In this document: piece by piece, positions 38,101 through 46,648 of the stretch
Layout: each line of letters starts with the position of its first letter
Position numbering within the stretch: position 1 is the stretch's first letter
Source of the DNA: Gammaproteobacteria bacterium
GTDB lineage: Bacteria; Pseudomonadota; Gammaproteobacteria; Enterobacterales; Kangiellaceae
NCBI GenBank assembly: GCA_013373375.1
Contig: JABXHY010000009.1
Location: forward strand, 299,833 to 363,832
Direction: 5' to 3'
Length of the DNA stretch: 64,000 nucleotides
Notes under the pieces: model-generated
Database searches by the model: none
Told to the model about the DNA's origin: nothing
What the model saw: only the letters and a program-made list of their open reading frames with translations
Translations under genes and position numbers: made by a program

Positions 38101-39002
38101 GTGATTTTAATGGCGATGGCATCGACGATTTTATCTGGCAAGATAAAAAACCATCGGTAGGACCAAGAGTTGGAAAAGTTAATGTATTTTTAGGCACAGG
38201 CGATAGCGATAACCCTTTTATGCGGCAAGACAATCCGGAGCTTAATATCGCTCAGAACGGAAATGCATTAACTGCCGACAAGAAACGCTTACACATTGCC
38301 GATTTTAATGGTGACGGTGCAGATGACTTTATCGCACACTCAAGCCGTGAAGGCGAAGAATCAGAATTATACATTGCGACAAGAAAAGGAAATTTTGTCA
38401 AAAAGCAGTTGTCGGATTTCTATTTACTCGCAAGTAGCGAATCAAAACTCGTAGCAGGAGACTTTAACGGTGATAAATTAGGCGACTTACTTGAGGTTAC
38501 CAATAACGAGGCCACCTTCTACCACCCTTTACCAATTATAGAAGAGGAAAAACGCGTTCGCATAAGGCCCTCTCATAGTCAAAACGCCTATTATTACAGC
38601 GATAGACCCGATATCTGCGGTTATTTGACATACATTCAAAATCCCCTATGCCTCATTTATGATGATGCAGTACAGGATGAAAATACAAGTGCACAGCCAA
38701 TTGATGCGAATAGTATTTTTACATTTTATCGTTATAAAACAGGGGAGATAGCCCTGAAAAATAGCAAAGGTAAGTTCTGTGGTCCGGGTGTCTATAATGA
38801 TTTGGAACAACCTTATTTAGACTGCCGTTACAATAAACCAAACGACAAAGTGTTACTCTGGGAAGAGTGGTTTTCGGAAGATTCTGGCGAAAGAATCTTA
38901 AAAACGTATTCTGATAGGACGCTTTCCGGTTCTTATACAAATATCACAACTTTATTTCATCAAGATGATATTTCACCTCTTATCTTTGAGGAAGTTGACT
39001 AA
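35112..39002 (+). CDS. Protective-antigen-like (binary toxin B) secreted protein with FG-GAP repeats
   Basis: A 1296-residue exported protein. After the signal peptide (ends near KAG) it carries two TSP3-type calcium motifs (DSDGDGLSDSQE at about 34, DSDMDGISDYYE at about 58) and a third DSDGDGVSNFLERYGY at about 100 which corresponds to DRDNDGIPDSLEVEGY in anthrax protective antigen. Residues 246-540 follow the PA translocation part: DPYGDGAEVSKV, HPLVSAYPV (PA: HPLVAAYPI), IENTGTANAYDIKP (PA: VNTGTAPIYNVLP), then RIETEGSWNSYM and LNLTQALDLVF (PA: RVDTGSNWSEVL, MTLKEALKIAF). The PA phi-clamp Phe is aligned with L438 by eye. Residues 743-1130 hold seven FG-GAP/VCBS-type repeats (GDFNGDGxxDF), and about 1140-1296 is a Cys-containing domain of unknown fold. 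No PA14 domain and no furin-like site are seen. Confidence 0.75.
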   Translation: MKKLMGKQRLALVVLISTSLWITNSVKAGTISNDSDGDGLSDSQEIQLGLDPNYPDSDMDGISDYYEVYPNEVRSMSNANSLNNNTFDSETNALSETSVDSDGDGVSNFLERYGYFYLSEDGQFDTPNRVIKSSQWNELKNSEAPPGDKYQANSPFELAMDTLLDKNIAFIDPNNYGYYKITRLPHVKAYISEAFSNAYGSNDQLISGKTNDHGSPANILKQLMILAQFESTDRKIYFTDENNYSTDWDPYGDGAEVSKVNIPLVQAPADHPLVSAYPVISARITSIGTVLMLNKVDEEGGQIERTFQTETENGFEMTHGWEISHTLEVGNMLIFPEVNASVTHSVHGNYTVSNIKRNSQASSWSNNYSQLKEWKANCVAKFIPSIQIENTGTANAYDIKPIFNIYFNSKEPVFSYRPGLFSKDFALFDLAIGAKKDLAIPLEGEAEICLTESQLRYLNGGGSVRIETYLQDAKLAYWNSDAKRIETEGSWNSYMDLADQTSTRLVISTKDSPNHQSYLVHAGKHEHTSLNLTQALDLVFTDIKPCDGTKTLMCSEDGKTKYHERTEIGFMIRGGNDDDVEKLKGEKLDLQAALQLPLAATWQYHFEIPTLDTPKVINSFIELDNKQYSVKVMASDTFGLVRPNDESNLPKTSFCYSEEDCHVMDVFAHNNDNTTLVYEFKLNGDYQFTNSEFVKINNTRNMSTTVDMSDLLASSNPSFVPVQWVEKSLELGVVLNKNKKIVKGDFNGDGIEDFFYDTGSDRGSAALYLSQSNGKFKKKTTSFGNYYLKHYRVLSGDFNGNGVDELLIQTTKENIWDLRDIFKCVDVANDIRCEYVYDPRSPDKGLYLENHFIKIADFNGDGKSDFIVQPKNINSFSENDKTKSEIYLANASGDGGFSTQKISIDTGKNYWNNFLKRARILIGDFDGDQKQDFIRISEGETLGWVMSGTSVVFEEVSYLSVELCTFEDNIAECTSVPSVKELVSNSEILITATFSVGDFNGDGIDDFIWQDKKPSVGPRVGKVNVFLGTGDSDNPFMRQDNPELNIAQNGNALTADKKRLHIADFNGDGADDFIAHSSREGEESELYIATRKGNFVKKQLSDFYLLASSESKLVAGDFNGDKLGDLLEVTNNEATFYHPLPIIEEEKRVRIRPSHSQNAYYYSDRPDICGYLTYIQNPLCLIYDDAVQDENTSAQPIDANSIFTFYRYKTGEIALKNSKGKFCGPGVYNDLEQPYLDCRYNKPNDKVLLWEEWFSEDSGERILKTYSDRTLSGSYTNITTLFHQDDISPLIFEEVD

Positions 39003-39316
39003 CCATTCGTGTTAGCAGTAACAGGACAGAGGTGGGAAATACCCACCTCTTCTCTTTTGTTATTAATTGAACTCATGAATAAACCAAGTTTTCCTTGATC
39101 ATAATGCGAATACTTTTTCTCGACTCGCCTAAATTCTATTACACACTTTTGTGTTTTCCGCGCCATTGTTTCTGCACTGTCGTAATAAAGAGTGTTCATG
39201 CAAGTAGAGTCCATGACCTTAAACGACACTTTAAGAGTCAGTAGGTTGCCAGTTCGACTCCTTTTACTTAAGGGCAGTTCAGAAACTGTGATATTAAAAG
39301 ATAACATTAAAGCCAA
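38999..39316 (-). pseudogene. Truncated apbE (FAD:protein FMN transferase) remnant
   Basis: Only the first third of an ApbE protein remains. The segment VMDSTCMNTLYYDSAETMARKT then CVIEFRRVEKKYSHYD and MSSIN matches the conserved ApbE start (MGSPCxIxLYADS ... EVRRLEARYSRY ... LSAIN). It ends after MSSINNK, where the sequence becomes the terminator of the convergent toxin-like gene. The rest of ApbE, including the FAD-binding and catalytic residues, is gone. Its start overlaps the DUF3570 stop by 23 bases, as in intact DUF3570-apbE operons. Confidence 0.7.
39028..39058 (+). terminator. Intrinsic terminator of the toxin-like gene
   Basis: AGAGGTGGG (39028-39036) pairs with CCCACCTCT (39042-39050), followed by TCTCTTTTG. 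It lies 25 bases after the stop and inside the apbE remnant, which shows that the remnant's tail is not ApbE sequence. Confidence 0.75.
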
Positions 39317-39675
39317 CTGTCACCAGATTAAAATTTAGTAAGCCAGGGTTAGCGTTCTCGGCATTTGCTAGTCCGATGTCTGCGCCACTTTGATATTGCT
39401 CGGCACTAACCGTAATGCTCCAATTTTTAAAAGACTTATTAAGCATTAATCCGTACGTAATAGCCCCATACTCAGAAAGACGGTAATCCGTTGAATGAAA
39501 TTGATCATCTCGCGCCTGCTCATAAAACACTTCATAAAAGTAAGCGGACGACTGATCGTAAAGTCGAATAGAAGGCACCAATTGCAAACTATCAATAAAA
39601 TTTTGGCACCAGAAAAATAGTATTCGTCGAATAGCAAACGAACCAAAGCATAGTTTGCAGAAATAAACTTGGAGA
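39294..39675 (-). pseudogene. DUF3570 outer-membrane protein remnant, frameshifted
   Basis: The last third of a DUF3570 protein is recognisable: NFIDSLQLVPSIRLYDQSSAYFY, then TDYRLSEYGAITYGLM and the aromatic end VTVGFNVIF of an outer-membrane strand. Just upstream, ANYALVRLLFDEYYF continues the homology in another reading frame, so a frameshift or small deletion lies near 39600-39620. The N-terminal two thirds are missing. DUF3570 proteins are usually encoded next to DUF4266, thioredoxin-like and apbE genes; only the apbE fragment remains here. Confidence 0.7.
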
Positions 39676-39806
39676 CATTAAGGGTTTTACCCTATTCTAT
39701 ATTTGAAATAATTGAATAGTAATTACCGATTACTCAGAAAACATCAATTTATAAAACACATCAGTATAGCATCTGCTTAAAATGTATGGCAGAAAGAATT
39801 CAATGC

Positions 39807-40346
39807 TTAAATGGCTTCCGGATAGTAATACTCTAATACAACATAGCGAGCTTCTTTTCCTATTCTTGGAAAAAACAGCGAGAAAGCTTTACTACTATCT
39901 TCTGGAGATACGAAATTATAAGTTGCTAAGTCTTCTTTTGAATTATCTTCCATAATGACCGAATCGACGATGCTTTCAGAATAGTCATATCCAGTTGCTT
40001 TTTGTATAGCTTCAGCAAAACGATTCTCTGCCTGTAAAATATTTTTTCCAAAAAACTTGATGCTTACATCAAGAATACAGCTGTCACTGGCATCCGGTGA
40101 TAAACCAAAATCGAAGCCGTCTTCTTCATGAATCAACACTCCTTCAATTTCATCATCATGTTTCCAACCACCGTCATCCATTGACTGCTTAACAGCTTCA
40201 ACTGAAGATTTTTCAAAACAATGCTTTATAAATAACTTTATGTAGGTGTCGGTAATCTCGCCTGACGTTTCTGCCTGTACGCAGTGAGTTACTAACGACA
40301 ATTCTAGAACAATGGCGAGTAATAACATTTTCCGTAAGATATTCAT
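39807..40346 (-). CDS. Small exported protein of unknown function
   Basis: ATG 40346 gives a 179-residue protein with a signal peptide (LLLAIVLELSLVTHCVQA). The mature part is acidic, with many Asp/Glu, one pair of cysteines (HCF, SCI) and an amphipathic C-terminal end. A longer frame starts at 40391 but its extra residues carry no signal. No family recognised; it lies upstream of the decayed DUF3570-apbE genes, but nothing connects them. Confidence 0.55.
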   Translation of the reverse strand: MNILRKMLLLAIVLELSLVTHCVQAETSGEITDTYIKLFIKHCFEKSSVEAVKQSMDDGGWKHDDEIEGVLIHEEDGFDFGLSPDASDSCILDVSIKFFGKNILQAENRFAEAIQKATGYDYSESIVDSVIMEDNSKEDLATYNFVSPEDSSKAFSLFFPRIGKEARYVVLEYYYPEAI

Positions 40347-40543
40347 TATTTGAACGTTCCGTAAAATACAAAATGGTAGCTCAAGCAACAAAGAGATATG
40401 ACTCTTTTATTACAGCTTCTTGGAGAAAATTGTCGATATAATATTTAAACTTTTAGAACAATACTGAATAGTAAGTCTCATTTCGTGCATACAAATATAA
40501 AGGTGTTTGTGGTTGTCTATACATAGTTGAACAGTAACCTTGG

Positions 40544-41215
40544 TTAAAGACTATAGATTGCCTTAACACCGGCCCAACTTTCCTCAACTAAGGTGTCATA
40601 ACTTTGCTGGTTAATGGGTGTGGTTTTACTCAAATGTCCTGTTATTGATAGGTTTGATTTTGTCCAGGAAAATCTCAAACCGGCCTGATAATGATCCAGT
40701 CCATTATGACCTGTACGAATATAGTCTTTATTCAATCCCACAAATAAATAAGGTGAGACTAAAAAGTCATTGATTGATTTTTGATAAAGTACTTCAGCAA
40801 CTGAATAGATACCAGAGCTTTGATGGCCGAATGTTGTCGTGAATGTCCCCAGTAAACCATCACCTTGACCAATATGAACCGTAGCACCTAATTCGTGGTC
40901 GTCACTAATCGAGCCTTTAAATGATAAGTAAGTGTACATTATTTCAACACTTACACTAGAGTCGAGCTCAAATGCTTTAGCAAGTGAAGCACTGCTTTCA
41001 CTTAATTTATTATCTTCTGACTCACCATGCCAAACAATAGCCTTAATATCATCTGCTTGAGTTTCGAAACCAATCGTATTCATAGACTGTCCAGCAAAAT
41101 TATCTCGGCCTTCACTGATATAAAGCTCTTCATAGCCGAGTTTAAATGATTGTGTTGTCGCATTAGCCGACGGAAAATATAAAAAGAGGAAACATATGAA
41201 CAATAATGGTTTCAT
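40544..41215 (-). CDS. Outer-membrane beta-barrel protein
   Basis: ATG 41215 (KPLLFICFLFLYFPSANA signal) gives 223 residues. The mature part alternates polar and hydrophobic residues over about ten strands, ends with VKAIYSL, and has Gly/Asn-rich turns (GQGDGLLGTF, GLNKDYIRTGHNG). This suggests a small barrel rather than a soluble domain. No family is named. It stands alone, 200 bases from the next gene on each side. Confidence 0.55.
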   Translation of the reverse strand: MKPLLFICFLFLYFPSANATTQSFKLGYEELYISEGRDNFAGQSMNTIGFETQADDIKAIVWHGESEDNKLSESSASLAKAFELDSSVSVEIMYTYLSFKGSISDDHELGATVHIGQGDGLLGTFTTTFGHQSSGIYSVAEVLYQKSINDFLVSPYLFVGLNKDYIRTGHNGLDHYQAGLRFSWTKSNLSITGHLSKTTPINQQSYDTLVEESWAGVKAIYSL

Positions 41216-41713
41216 GAAAGCCCGTTGTCTGGATGTGAGTAACTTAAATATAATCGAGTGTAATAAATCGAGAAAAATATGATAGCTATTCTCAAGCTTA
41301 TACGAATGACTTCGGAAAATGGATAATAAAGATAGCATTGAAACCCATAATATTAAACGCACTAATCAAAATCCCACTCAAATACTACCCGATACTTTGT
41401 TTAATCTATGTGATTCAAAAAGGGCCGTACAGAGCAAAATTATTACGCAGAATAACGCGTTCTTTTATCAAGTAAATATCTAAAAAACCTTCACCCGCAT
41501 CGAAACAAGTCAATTGGTTACATTTCACCCCAATGACAATATTAAATATTCATATAAGCGAGTAATGTAACTAACATCTTTCCGCGCAATGTCAGTAGAG
41601 AGTATCGGCTAAGGAAGCTTTCCTCTTTTTAATTATTTTTTACTAGGGAACTGATGATCAAATTATATTATCGAAATCAGAATCCACCTGATTTCGATAA
41701 TATTTAATAATCA
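41216..41713. other. Gene-free stretch with a 15-bp hairpin
   Basis: About 500 bases without a gene. A perfect 15-bp stem (TATTATCGAAATCAG at 41666-41680 with 41688-41702, seven-base loop) lies just beyond the stop of the metzincin-like protease at 41714 and probably terminates it, although the following T-run is short. Otherwise I see nothing in it. Confidence 0.5.
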
Positions 41714-43525
41714 CTAAAAATCAGGAATATCAAAAATATTAGCACTCAACCATGGATTTTCAGCAGTAAACATATAAATTTGATTATTATATGGATCGAC
41801 TTCTATCGCAGGGTTTTGAGTAGACATCGATGCGGAGCGCCACTCGCCAGTACCACCATTCCATGCACTCACTCGTGTTTTGGTCACATAGTCGCTGGTA
41901 TGTGCCTGAAGTAAAATATTGTTTCCCATAGATAATACAGGCCCATGAGAACTATATAAGTTTTCATTCGCGATTAGTTGCGCACTTGAACCGGTTACTC
42001 CGCCTATTTTGTAATGTTGACTACTGAATCTCTCTGACGTTCTTGCAGTACTGGCTTGCACAATCAATATTCCGTTAGCATTAGTAACACCAATCTCTGA
42101 TACAACTCGCCAACCAGGATCACTCGCAAATTCTTTACTGGCATTCAATAACGGACTCCATTTACCGGTCGCATCAGGCGTTAGTTCTTGTGACCAGGTA
42201 TTCCCGTTATCAACGCTTACTCTTACAATAAGTCTTCCAAACTGAGAAAGATAACTCGGAGTATTATTTCGAGTGTTAGACATTGGTAGCCCAGGAAAGA
42301 CAGGGAAAATAGGGGGCAAAGATGCACGTTGAGTTTGCTTTGAGTTACCAAATAAGCTGTACGCCAATACCCACACATTATCTCCAAAGTATTTAATTGT
42401 TGGTGTTTCAGCTGAATGAGACGCGGGAAGATTGACCTTACTCCACTTTTTCCCTAAATCATTACTGCTCAATAAACGTATCTGATAATTGTAGTCATCG
42501 CCATCAGGAACTGTATCCCCCATAGCGTCGACGTATGCCATCATTGTTGTATTTCCATTAGCAGAAACCGACACTCCTCTTGCACTGCTGTTCCACAGCA
42601 CAGAGCCATCTTTAAAGCCACTTGCTTCATTACCATAAATGGTCTTTAAAAATCCCCATACAGGAATTGTGTAAGCTGCAACAAAATTACTTCCCGTTTT
42701 AGCGACGCCCATTGGTTGCGTTGTTGTAAAAAATTTATCCATGTCCAGCAATTCAAGTACGCGCCAACTGTATCCGTAGTCCATTGATTTTTTGACATGA
42801 ATTTGTGTAGTGCCGATTCGATGACCATAAAGTTTTTGAAGTCGATTGATATCATCGTTCCAAGGACCAAAACGTTGTGACCACATTGCATATCCATCGG
42901 TCGACATCACAGAGTAACGAGTAACCTTTGTTGACGTATGACTTTTTAGGCCAAGCGCATGCCCGAGTTCGTGAACTAAAACATAATGCGCACCAACTTG
43001 ATCATCCGCTCTTGAAGTAGACCAACCAAAGTGCCAGTTGATTCTTTCCCCTCCATTACAGCCTACTCCTGATTTATCGCTCCCCTGTTCTCGATAAAAC
43101 GTTATGGATGCACCCCTTCCTTTTGCTGAACTTGCCGTTGCTACAGCCGTATTTTGCTCTTCGCCAGAAAAAGAAATGCATCGCTTCATGCGCAATACAA
43201 TCTCCGAACCGCTCTTTGGGGAGTCCTGACCGTCTCTCCGACCTTTCCATTGCATTTGAACATTAGCCCCACCTATCTCATTCCACCTCTTGATCGCAGC
43301 TCTCGATAGATAACTGAATGACTCAAATTGACTCGCAGGTATACCTTGGTTAATAAAGCTTTGCCAATCAACATATACATAAATCGCTCGATTATTCTCA
43401 AAGTAAGCAACGTCATTTTGCCAATGTTCATTAGCTTGTGCCGCCTGCGAAAATAAAAGCCATGTGACTATAATCAAAAATGATTTTACAATTATTTTTC
43501 TGGAGTTTGTTAACGTATTCATCAT
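41714..43525 (-). CDS. Secreted metzincin-like zinc protease with BNR/sialidase-like C-terminus
   Basis: A 603-residue exported protein (signal ends near AQA/N). The peptidase domain (about 32-235) contains HELGHALGLKSH (H185, E186, H189); in metzincins the third ligand is the eleventh residue of HExxHxxGxxH, but here that is S195 and the His is H196, one place later. SVMSTDGY follows as the Met-turn. Residues 250-600 hold repeated strand segments like SxDxGxTW (SMDYGYSWRVL, SSNDLGKKWSKV, SVDNGNTWSQEL), the Asp-box of sialidase-type propellers. It is probably an active secreted protease binding a ligand through its propeller. No close genetic partner. Confidence 0.8.
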   Translation of the reverse strand: MMNTLTNSRKIIVKSFLIIVTWLLFSQAAQANEHWQNDVAYFENNRAIYVYVDWQSFINQGIPASQFESFSYLSRAAIKRWNEIGGANVQMQWKGRRDGQDSPKSGSEIVLRMKRCISFSGEEQNTAVATASSAKGRGASITFYREQGSDKSGVGCNGGERINWHFGWSTSRADDQVGAHYVLVHELGHALGLKSHTSTKVTRYSVMSTDGYAMWSQRFGPWNDDINRLQKLYGHRIGTTQIHVKKSMDYGYSWRVLELLDMDKFFTTTQPMGVAKTGSNFVAAYTIPVWGFLKTIYGNEASGFKDGSVLWNSSARGVSVSANGNTTMMAYVDAMGDTVPDGDDYNYQIRLLSSNDLGKKWSKVNLPASHSAETPTIKYFGDNVWVLAYSLFGNSKQTQRASLPPIFPVFPGLPMSNTRNNTPSYLSQFGRLIVRVSVDNGNTWSQELTPDATGKWSPLLNASKEFASDPGWRVVSEIGVTNANGILIVQASTARTSERFSSQHYKIGGVTGSSAQLIANENLYSSHGPVLSMGNNILLQAHTSDYVTKTRVSAWNGGTGEWRSASMSTQNPAIEVDPYNNQIYMFTAENPWLSANIFDIPDF

Positions 43526-44189
43526 CAGCCTCTTAGCCTTCGCTTTACTTGGACTACAAGTTAAAAACAGTTCGTATTATGTGCTCTAGCTATTTTGGAC
43601 AGAATTACAAAAGCGCAGTTTCGAAAAATAATCACTAACCCCGAATAGCTAAATTAACTATTCATTCTTCTAGACTTTTGCTCAATGGTAGTTTTACAGC
43701 AATTGTACATTTAAAATTACATAAAACCTTACCCTTTATCGTCAGTTGGAACTTTTGAAAAACAAAGAACATTAAAATTGGTATTTTTCGCTAACTAACA
43801 TTTCAATCCGATTCTAGTTTGAGTCAGACGGAAAAACATCATGGCATACCTAACGAATAATCGGCAGATCAGTGGGCACGATCCTTTAGTCGTCGAGAAC
43901 TATGATGTCCCTACCGGTAAACATGCTAGAGGCCCGACAATTTAAGGTCTTCAAGCCAATGTTTTTTGACTAGCCTACTAACTGAGGAAATCGAATTGTG
44001 TTACGTTCGCTGAGCAGTTATAGGAAGAACTTTATAAAATAGGTGCTACGTTTCAATATCTCTAAAGAAATAATTGGGACTTACTTCAATCAATTAACCT
44101 TGCCGAATAATCGAATACAGTCATAATTAACTAGGTCGGCTCAATCCTGACTAAAGTATTAACGAACCTATGCGATGAGGTGAAAACTA
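43526..44189. other. Long intergenic stretch, possible decayed coding sequence
   Basis: 664 bases between the metzincin-like protease and the ankyrin gene. Around 43,965-44,110, two plus-strand frames give fragments such as LTSLLTEEIELCYVR and EELYKIGATFQYL, broken by stop codons. This looks like old coding sequence but I cannot name it. The GAGGTG ribosome-binding site of the ankyrin gene lies at the right end. Confidence 0.35.
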
Positions 44190-44732
44190 ATGAGTAAATT
44201 TTGGATTATATTGTTTATTATTCTATCATTTTCAAATACCATTCTTGCAGAATCGATTATGAAAGCTGCTAAAAATGGCAACTTAGAAACTGTAAAAGAG
44301 CTTATCGAAAAAGGCACTTCACCAAATGAGCTCGATCCGGATGACTGGCGAGAGACACCTCCTCTACTCGCAGCGATTAAAAACAAACACTCCGAAGTGG
44401 CAAAATATCTGATTGAGCGTGGTGCCGACAGTAAGGTTGTTGATGCCTCTGGAAAAAACGCGTTAACTCACGCTGCGCAGGTTGGTGCAACAGATTTAAT
44501 CGAAATTTTGGTAAAGAATGGTGCAGATATTGAAATAATCCCTGGTGATGGAACCAAAAGAACACCTCTTGTTTGGGCCGTACTCAAAGAGCAAGAAGCT
44601 ACGGCTATCGAACTCATTAAAAATGGTGCGAAAACCGATGTCGAATGGGTGCATCCAACTAAAAACACAACTCACAAGTTAATCGATACAGTGAAAGAAA
44701 AAGGACTTAATAACTTACTTAAGCATTTTTAA
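44190..44732 (+). CDS. Exported ankyrin-repeat protein
   Basis: 180 residues: a signal peptide (ends ILA/ES) then four ankyrin repeats with the ...TPLLAAIKNKHSEVAKYLIERGA and ALTHAAQVGATDLIEILVKNGA pattern. Periplasmic ankyrin proteins bind other proteins, for example inhibiting or protecting an enzyme. A GAGGTG ribosome-binding site is present. No partner is obvious: the protease upstream is on the other strand. Confidence 0.8.
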   Translation: MSKFWIILFIILSFSNTILAESIMKAAKNGNLETVKELIEKGTSPNELDPDDWRETPPLLAAIKNKHSEVAKYLIERGADSKVVDASGKNALTHAAQVGATDLIEILVKNGADIEIIPGDGTKRTPLVWAVLKEQEATAIELIKNGAKTDVEWVHPTKNTTHKLIDTVKEKGLNNLLKHF

Positions 44733-44883
44733 AATAATAATTTATTGAAAGAAACCATAAGACTCGAAGCCCGATAGCACTTTTAACTAGAATAGTAGAA
44801 ATTATGAATACATTTATAGCGATATTTCTAAACCAGTTTTATTGTGCCTCGAGACTTTTAGGCCAAGCGCCATATTGCTTTGC

Positions 44884-46596
44884 TTAAATTATGTGATTCA
44901 AAAAAGCCAATAAAGAGAAAAACATTATCACGAAAAATACCTGCACCAGATCAAGTAAGACAAGAGGATGTTTGTTCTTTATAAGATGTAACACAATTTG
45001 ATAGTCCATTTTACCCTCAGAAGACTGCAATCTTGTTAATACGTACTTGTACAATTCTTCAGGATCAAAAGCAGCGTAATAGCGAATACTTCCGATATGA
45101 ACAGCGGCTTTACCAATCACAATATAACGATTTGAATAGATTATCTCTCTCCTTTGTCCTGCGGCCACATTGCCAAAACCATCATCAATAATAATTTGGT
45201 CATTTTCTATGCCAATTTTTGACTTTGAGTATCTGAAATACTGATAAAGAAATAAACTCAATATTAAAAACACGCTGATTGATAGCAAGCTGAGCGGCAA
45301 CTCCCAATCTTTTAAAGACAAATTAACGGATAAGGTTATATAAAAGCAAAAAATCAATATTAATAGGATACCGATAAGTTTAAGGTAAATATTTTTACGA
45401 TATCGGTTCTCTAACCAATAAACCCCTTCACCACTTGGATATTCAATAGGCGTTGGATCGATAGGATGTAAGTCATAGGCGGTTTTCCTTCTCCGATTAA
45501 AGATTTGATTTAGTTCTGCTCTCTCCAACACAAATGCCACCGTGAATCCAACAACTAAAACCAAACCGAAAAATACTAAATATCGTACTTTTAAAGCTTC
45601 AAAGCTGAGGTATTGTTCTTTTTTTTCTTCTAATAACACTGAAATTGACTCGTCTATATTGAACTCTAATCGAGTACCATATTCATTAAACTGTGCAATT
45701 TTGAAGTCTTCTTGTCCAGAGACCCATATCTTTTCCTCAAAATAAACCAAGTCACCTGGATCATTTAAGTCGTATAACTCTATTTTCCGTCTGTCTTGCC
45801 AACTATCGTCAAACCGATAGATTCGATTTCCGATCTTTCTATTAGCAAAAACAACCCACCACTCACTTTTAGTTCTTGCGATATGAATGGGTCGATTGTA
45901 ATTGCGTGAGATATTTACATCGTTCTCTTCTTTAATAGTGGATGGTTCATTAAGGTCGCTTATCAGTATATTACTGCGCCCTGTATTAGCAATCACAAGG
46001 TCATTGCCACTTACTAATACTTCCCTTGGATATTTTAAGTTCGTGTTTAGCGAGGCAATTTGATTACCATTTTCATCGAGTATACGTAAACTATCGGAAG
46101 CACTGTCAGCTAAATAAATAGAGTTACTCGCTTTATTAATCACCACTCTAAATATTCTATTGGGAGTAAGCATTGAAATTTCTAATCGTTCGCAATTTTC
46201 CTTTGCAATACTACAGCGATAAAAACCATCACTTTTATAGTCTGTCTTAATTACTGCAGATTGTTTAAGCTCGGTCGAGAAAAGACTATTAAGAAATGAA
46301 GTGTCCTGATTTTTATGATAAATCAAAAGGTCGCCATTGGAGTAAAAATCAAAATCACCATATGCAATGATTGAAAAGTCATCTAAGTCAATAATCGAGT
46401 TAACTTTACCCACCTGATTTAGATTAAATACTTTATTATCAAATAAAAGAGCAAGATAGTTACCATTTACCTTAAAGTATGAAGGAAGATCAACTCTCAA
46501 TCGCTCGCCGTTTGCCCAAAAATATCCACTAAGAGTATACATCGATATTAATACGACAATGCTTCCGACTGCGATTTTCAGACTCTTTTGATTCAT
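44884..46596 (-). CDS. Membrane protein with beta-propeller-like extracytoplasmic region
   Basis: ATG 46596 gives 570 residues; GTG at 46623 is another start. One N-terminal membrane anchor is followed by a large strand-rich part (about 35-330) with repeated phrases such as NSIYLADSASDSLRILDENGNQ and KYPREVLVSGNDLVIANTGRSN that resemble NHL/six-bladed propeller repeats. Four more membrane helices follow (about 340, 400, 425, 550), with a cytoplasmic domain in between. Family unknown. The genes at 46649 and 46962 lie just upstream on the same strand, so the three are probably an operon. Confidence 0.55.
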   Translation of the reverse strand: MNQKSLKIAVGSIVVLISMYTLSGYFWANGERLRVDLPSYFKVNGNYLALLFDNKVFNLNQVGKVNSIIDLDDFSIIAYGDFDFYSNGDLLIYHKNQDTSFLNSLFSTELKQSAVIKTDYKSDGFYRCSIAKENCERLEISMLTPNRIFRVVINKASNSIYLADSASDSLRILDENGNQIASLNTNLKYPREVLVSGNDLVIANTGRSNILISDLNEPSTIKEENDVNISRNYNRPIHIARTKSEWWVVFANRKIGNRIYRFDDSWQDRRKIELYDLNDPGDLVYFEEKIWVSGQEDFKIAQFNEYGTRLEFNIDESISVLLEEKKEQYLSFEALKVRYLVFFGLVLVVGFTVAFVLERAELNQIFNRRRKTAYDLHPIDPTPIEYPSGEGVYWLENRYRKNIYLKLIGILLILIFCFYITLSVNLSLKDWELPLSLLSISVFLILSLFLYQYFRYSKSKIGIENDQIIIDDGFGNVAAGQRREIIYSNRYIVIGKAAVHIGSIRYYAAFDPEELYKYVLTRLQSSEGKMDYQIVLHLIKNKHPLVLLDLVQVFFVIMFFSLLAFLNHII

Positions 46597-46648
46597 TCCG
46601 TTCACCAACCAACAATTTGCCACTAAACTATAGCTATTCTCATCAGAA

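Noticed and set aside
37838..38233. 131-residue minus-strand frame opposite the FG-GAP repeats
   Set aside because: A shadow of the repeated Asp/Gly codons of the toxin-like gene; no start signals.
39446..39646. 66-residue frame over the DUF3570 remnant
   Set aside because: It is a stretch of the frameshifted DUF3570 pseudogene rather than a separate gene; only its upstream part carries DUF3570-like residues.
43841..43945. 34-codon frame starting MAYLTNNRQISG
   Set aside because: Too short, no ribosome-binding site, and no pattern I can interpret.
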